A DNA stretch of 8,620 nucleotides. Source: an uncultured Lachnospiraceae bacterium (GTDB taxonomy: Bacteria > Bacillota > Clostridia > Lachnospirales > Lachnospiraceae). Below the pieces are notes generated by a model that saw nothing but the letters and a program-made list of their open reading frames with translations, made no database searches and was not told the origin of the DNA. The translations under genes and the position numbers were made by a program. The stretch spans positions 3,913 through 12,532 of the forward strand of contig CAJUJL010000061.1 in NCBI GenBank assembly GCA_910586725.1, given 5' to 3'. This document shows, one piece after another, positions 6,810 to 8,620 of the stretch; within the stretch, counting starts at the first letter, position 1; every line of letters starts with the position of its first letter.

Positions 6810-6928
6810 CAGATAAAATGGCTGCTGCAAAGATGCGGCTGTATACGGGATATGGCATTTGGCCTACAGGCGGCCTGGACCATATTTGGATACAGGCCGC
6901 TCGTTTGCAGCAGCCATCGTTATATCTG
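6810..6928. repeat. Long imperfect inverted repeat / hairpin between convergent genes
   Basis: Arms: CAGATA (6810-6815) with TATCTG (6923-6928); a perfect 14-bp ATGGCTGCTGCAAA (6818-6831) with 6904-6917; GCGGCTGTAT (6835-6844) with 6890-6900 (one bulged G); ATATGG (6850-6855) with CCATAT (6880-6885); and GGCC (6861-6864) with GGCC (6872-6875). The whole can fold into one rod of roughly 119 nt. It lies between the ends of the ABC-F gene (6799) and pyrI (6968). On the minus strand the 14-bp arm is followed by TTTTATCTG, so it may terminate pyrBI. Its length and symmetry also resemble a small non-autonomous mobile element or an intergenic repeat, but no target duplication is obvious. Confidence 0.7.
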
Positions 6929-6967
6929 CATAAGGGCTGTATGTATTCTTGAGATGCCGCTTTGCGG

Positions 6968-7408
6968 TCAGGATTTGCGGCGCTTCTTTTTCTGCTGTTC
7001 TTCACAGTATTTGCAGCGGTACACTTCTTTTTCTGTGTCCGTTAAAATGAAAATCTGGTCTAACTCCTGCTCTGTGGAAGTAATGCACCTTGGGTTTTTG
7101 CACCGGATGACATTTACGACCTGCTTTGGCAGATGGAGCTTCTTTTTTTCTACGATTCGGTCGCTTTTTATGACATTGACTGTGATATTGTGGTCGATAA
7201 AACCCAGAATGTCAAGATCCAGCATATCAATCGGGCATTCCACTTTGATCATGTCTTTTTTGCCCATTTTATTGCTTCTGGCATTTTTGATAATCGCTAC
7301 CTGGCAGTCTAAGCGGTCTAGCTTTAAGTCTTTATAAATTGACATGCTCATGCCGGCTTTGATATGGTCAAGCACGAAGCCTTCCGAAATTCCACTGATA
7401 TTTAGCAT
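6968..7408 (-). CDS. pyrI: Aspartate carbamoyltransferase regulatory subunit PyrI
   Basis: Allosteric regulatory subunit that binds nucleotides (CTP, ATP) and holds PyrB trimers together, 146 aa against 153 in E. coli. The N-terminal nucleotide-binding domain is about 1-95, with GFVLDHIKAG (10-19) and KMGKKDMIKVE (48-58) typical of the family. The C-terminal zinc domain has four Cys at 103, 108, 132 and 135 (C-x4-C, C-x2-C), all present, so zinc binding should be intact. ATG at 7408 is 3 bases after the pyrB stop; its GGAGG (7415-7419) lies inside the last codons of pyrB, 6 bases upstream, indicating coupled translation. A Lys/Arg-rich tail (KKKRRKS) ends the protein. Confidence 0.96.
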   Translation of the reverse strand: MLNISGISEGFVLDHIKAGMSMSIYKDLKLDRLDCQVAIIKNARSNKMGKKDMIKVECPIDMLDLDILGFIDHNITVNVIKSDRIVEKKKLHLPKQVVNVIRCKNPRCITSTEQELDQIFILTDTEKEVYRCKYCEEQQKKKRRKS

Positions 7409-7411
7409 AGT

Positions 7412-8326
7412 CTACCTCCATTTCAGCAAAGTGAGAATTAACGCCATACGGACGTATACGCCGTACTGGGCCTGTTTAAAATAAACGGCTCTGGGATCGT
7501 CGTCCACTTCCACGGAAATTTCATTGACGCGGGGGAGCGGATGTAAAATCATCATGTCCTCTTTGGCCAGAGTGAGCTTGTCTTTTGTCAGAATGTAAAA
7601 ATCTTTCATGCGCACATAATCTTCTTCATTAAAGAAGCGCTCTTTTTGTACTCTTGTCATGTACAAGATGTCAAGTTCCGGCATGGCGTCTTCTAAGCGC
7701 TCCATTTCAGTAAAAGGAACGTTGTTTTTGTGCAGCACGTCTTCCCGTATATAATCCGGAATCCGAAGCTCTTCCGGGGAAATCAGGACAAAGCGGATAT
7801 TCGCATAGCGGATCAATGCATGAATCAGAGAATGGACGGTGCGCCCAAATTTCAAATCTCCGCACAAACCGATGGTGAGGCCTGAAAATTCTCCCTTTAA
7901 AGAATAAATTGTAAGCAGATCGGTCAGGGTTTGCGTCGGATGCTGGTGACCGCCGTCGCCGGCATTGATAACGGGAATCGAAGATTTTAAAGAAGCGACA
8001 AGGGCTGCGCCTTCTTTTGGATGACGAATGGCACAGATGTCTGCATAGCAGGAAATGACGCGAATCGTATCGGAAACGCTTTCGCCTTTGGCAGCGGAAC
8101 TGGAATCGGCGCTTGAGAAACCTAAAACGGAACCGCCAAGATTTAACATGGCCGATTCAAAACTAAGTCTTGTCCGTGTGCTCGGTTCATAAAAGCAAGT
8201 CGCCAGTTTTTTGCCTTCACAGGCGTGGGCGTATTTTACAGGGTTGTGTTCGATGTCGTTAGCCAGGGCAAGCAGCTCGTCAAGCTCCTCTACAGACAGG
8301 TCTAACGGACTCATTAAATGACGCAT
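7412..8326 (-). CDS. pyrB: Aspartate carbamoyltransferase catalytic subunit PyrB
   Basis: Condenses carbamoyl phosphate and aspartate to N-carbamoyl-aspartate, the first committed step of pyrimidine synthesis, in the cytoplasm. From ATG 8326 it is 304 aa, the usual length. Carbamoyl-phosphate motif STRTR 49-53, 80s-loop Lys80 (SSSAAKGES), RHPKEG with Arg101, QHPTQTLTD with His129 and Gln132, Arg163 (KFGRT), TRVQKER with Arg225 and Gln227, and HPLPRVNEI from 262 are all present. The start is set by AAAGGAG (8334-8340) 7 bases upstream and by family homology beginning MRHLMSPLDLS. The frame stays open to an ATG at 8488, but that extension spans the predicted promoter and has no family resemblance. 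Cotranscribed with pyrI, implying the allosteric PyrB-PyrI holoenzyme. Confidence 0.97.
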   Translation of the reverse strand: MRHLMSPLDLSVEELDELLALANDIEHNPVKYAHACEGKKLATCFYEPSTRTRLSFESAMLNLGGSVLGFSSADSSSAAKGESVSDTIRVISCYADICAIRHPKEGAALVASLKSSIPVINAGDGGHQHPTQTLTDLLTIYSLKGEFSGLTIGLCGDLKFGRTVHSLIHALIRYANIRFVLISPEELRIPDYIREDVLHKNNVPFTEMERLEDAMPELDILYMTRVQKERFFNEEDYVRMKDFYILTKDKLTLAKEDMMILHPLPRVNEISVEVDDDPRAVYFKQAQYGVYVRMALILTLLKWR

Positions 8327-8620
8327 AGACGTTCTCCTTTCGGGATTTTTACTATCATATAATGGATGAGAGAAAATTACAAGGGGGAAAATGGAACTCT
8401 TTGCGGCAAACATGGATGTACGGAAACGGTATAATTTACAAAGTTCATATTTGTTCCGGTCATTTCTTTGTGCATTCTTTACAACCATACAGTCATTGTG
8501 TTAAAATAAAAAATAAGCGATAAAAGCACGTGAATCATCATGCCGGCGCTCTAGTCCGGTACAGGAAGCAATTTGGTAATATGTCAAGAGGAAAATGAAA
8601 AAGATTTTCGTGAAAAAGGG
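8327..8620. other. Intergenic region upstream of pyrB
   Basis: Besides the pyrBI promoter and ribosome binding site nothing convincing is seen. The region is AT-rich with no clear stem followed by a T-run. A TTGACA on the minus strand (8587-8582) has no matching -10 at normal spacing. The last bases (ATG at 8595, reading MKKIFVKK) could begin a plus-strand gene, but too little is visible to call it. Confidence 0.5.
8354..8382 (-). promoter_or_regulatory. Predicted sigma-A promoter of pyrBI
   Basis: On the minus strand, -35 TTGTAA (8382-8377, 4 of 6), a 17-base spacer, and -10 TATGAT (8359-8354, 5 of 6). Transcription would start near 8347 at or beside a run of five A, leaving a leader of only about 20 nt. 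There is no room for a classical pyr attenuator from this promoter. Confidence 0.65.

Noticed and set aside
6852..7337. 161-codon plus-strand reading frame opposite pyrI
   Set aside because: It starts inside the inverted repeat and is the antisense shadow of pyrI; its hydrophobic look is a side effect of antisense translation.
8333..8350. PyrR-binding-like sequence AAUCCCGAAAGGAG over the pyrB ribosome binding site
   Set aside because: It matches the remembered PyrR consensus at most positions, but only a 3-bp UCC/GGA stem can form and the flanking stem needed for the PyrR hairpin is absent. The GGAG is explained by the ribosome binding site.
8327..8488. N-terminal extension of pyrB to an ATG at 8488
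   Set aside because: It spans the predicted promoter and the AAAGGAG at 8334-8340, shows no PyrB homology, and the start at 8326 gives the normal length and N-terminus.
8541..8561. CCGG...CCGG mini-palindrome near the right end
   Set aside because: Four-base arms with no following T-run are not enough for a terminator or operator call.
8595..8620. Possible start of a plus-strand gene (MKKIFVKK)
   Set aside because: Only eight codons are visible, the AGAGG is too close to the ATG for comfort, and no clear promoter precedes it.

Overview
The window looks like a chromosomal segment from a low-to-moderate GC member of the Clostridia, most likely Lachnospiraceae or a close relative. The grounds are strong AGGAGG-type ribosome binding sites, sigma-A-like promoters, Clostridia-type PyrI and Lsa-type ABC-F proteins, and a GlgX-type debranching enzyme. 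This placement is inferred from gene content and style; no ribosomal RNA or other taxonomic marker is present.

Layout, left to right. (1) Positions 1-2321, plus strand: a glycogen/starch debranching enzyme (GlgX/isoamylase type, GH13) whose N-terminal extension is a His/Glu-rich tandem repeat running off the left edge. (2) Positions 2334-4856, minus strand: a three-gene ABC importer operon of the nitrate/sulfonate/taurine class, in the order lipoprotein receptor, ATPase, permease. The genes overlap by 29 and 4 bases, and the operon meets the debranching gene tail to tail across 12 bases. (3) Positions 4857-5338: a divergent control region with a minus-strand promoter for the importer and a strong plus-strand promoter followed by a leader of about 330 nt. 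(4) Positions 5339-6799, plus strand: an Lsa-like ABC-F protein, a ribosome-protection type antibiotic resistance factor. (5) Positions 6810-6928: a long imperfect hairpin between convergent genes. (6) Positions 6968-8326, minus strand: pyrB-pyrI, the catalytic and regulatory subunits of aspartate carbamoyltransferase, with a promoter just upstream. (7) Positions 8327-8620: intergenic; apart from that promoter nothing convincing is seen.

The most interesting item is the ABC-F leader. It has a 7-codon leader ORF (MYNLFCK) with a strong ribosome binding site, an intrinsic terminator just before the ABC-F gene, and alternating complementary segments. Segment 5083-5090, inside the leader ORF, pairs perfectly with 5142-5149. 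Segment 5142-5155 pairs over 14 contiguous positions with 5273-5286, which would break the terminator. This gives a simple model: an antibiotic-stalled ribosome masks the leader ORF, frees 5142-5155 to form the antiterminator, and switches on the resistance gene. Ribosome-mediated attenuation is known for other ABC-F genes; the particular architecture here is read directly from the sequence and is untested.

The gene groups are otherwise functionally independent: polysaccharide breakdown, uptake of an unidentified small anionic or heteroaromatic solute, antibiotic resistance, and pyrimidine synthesis.
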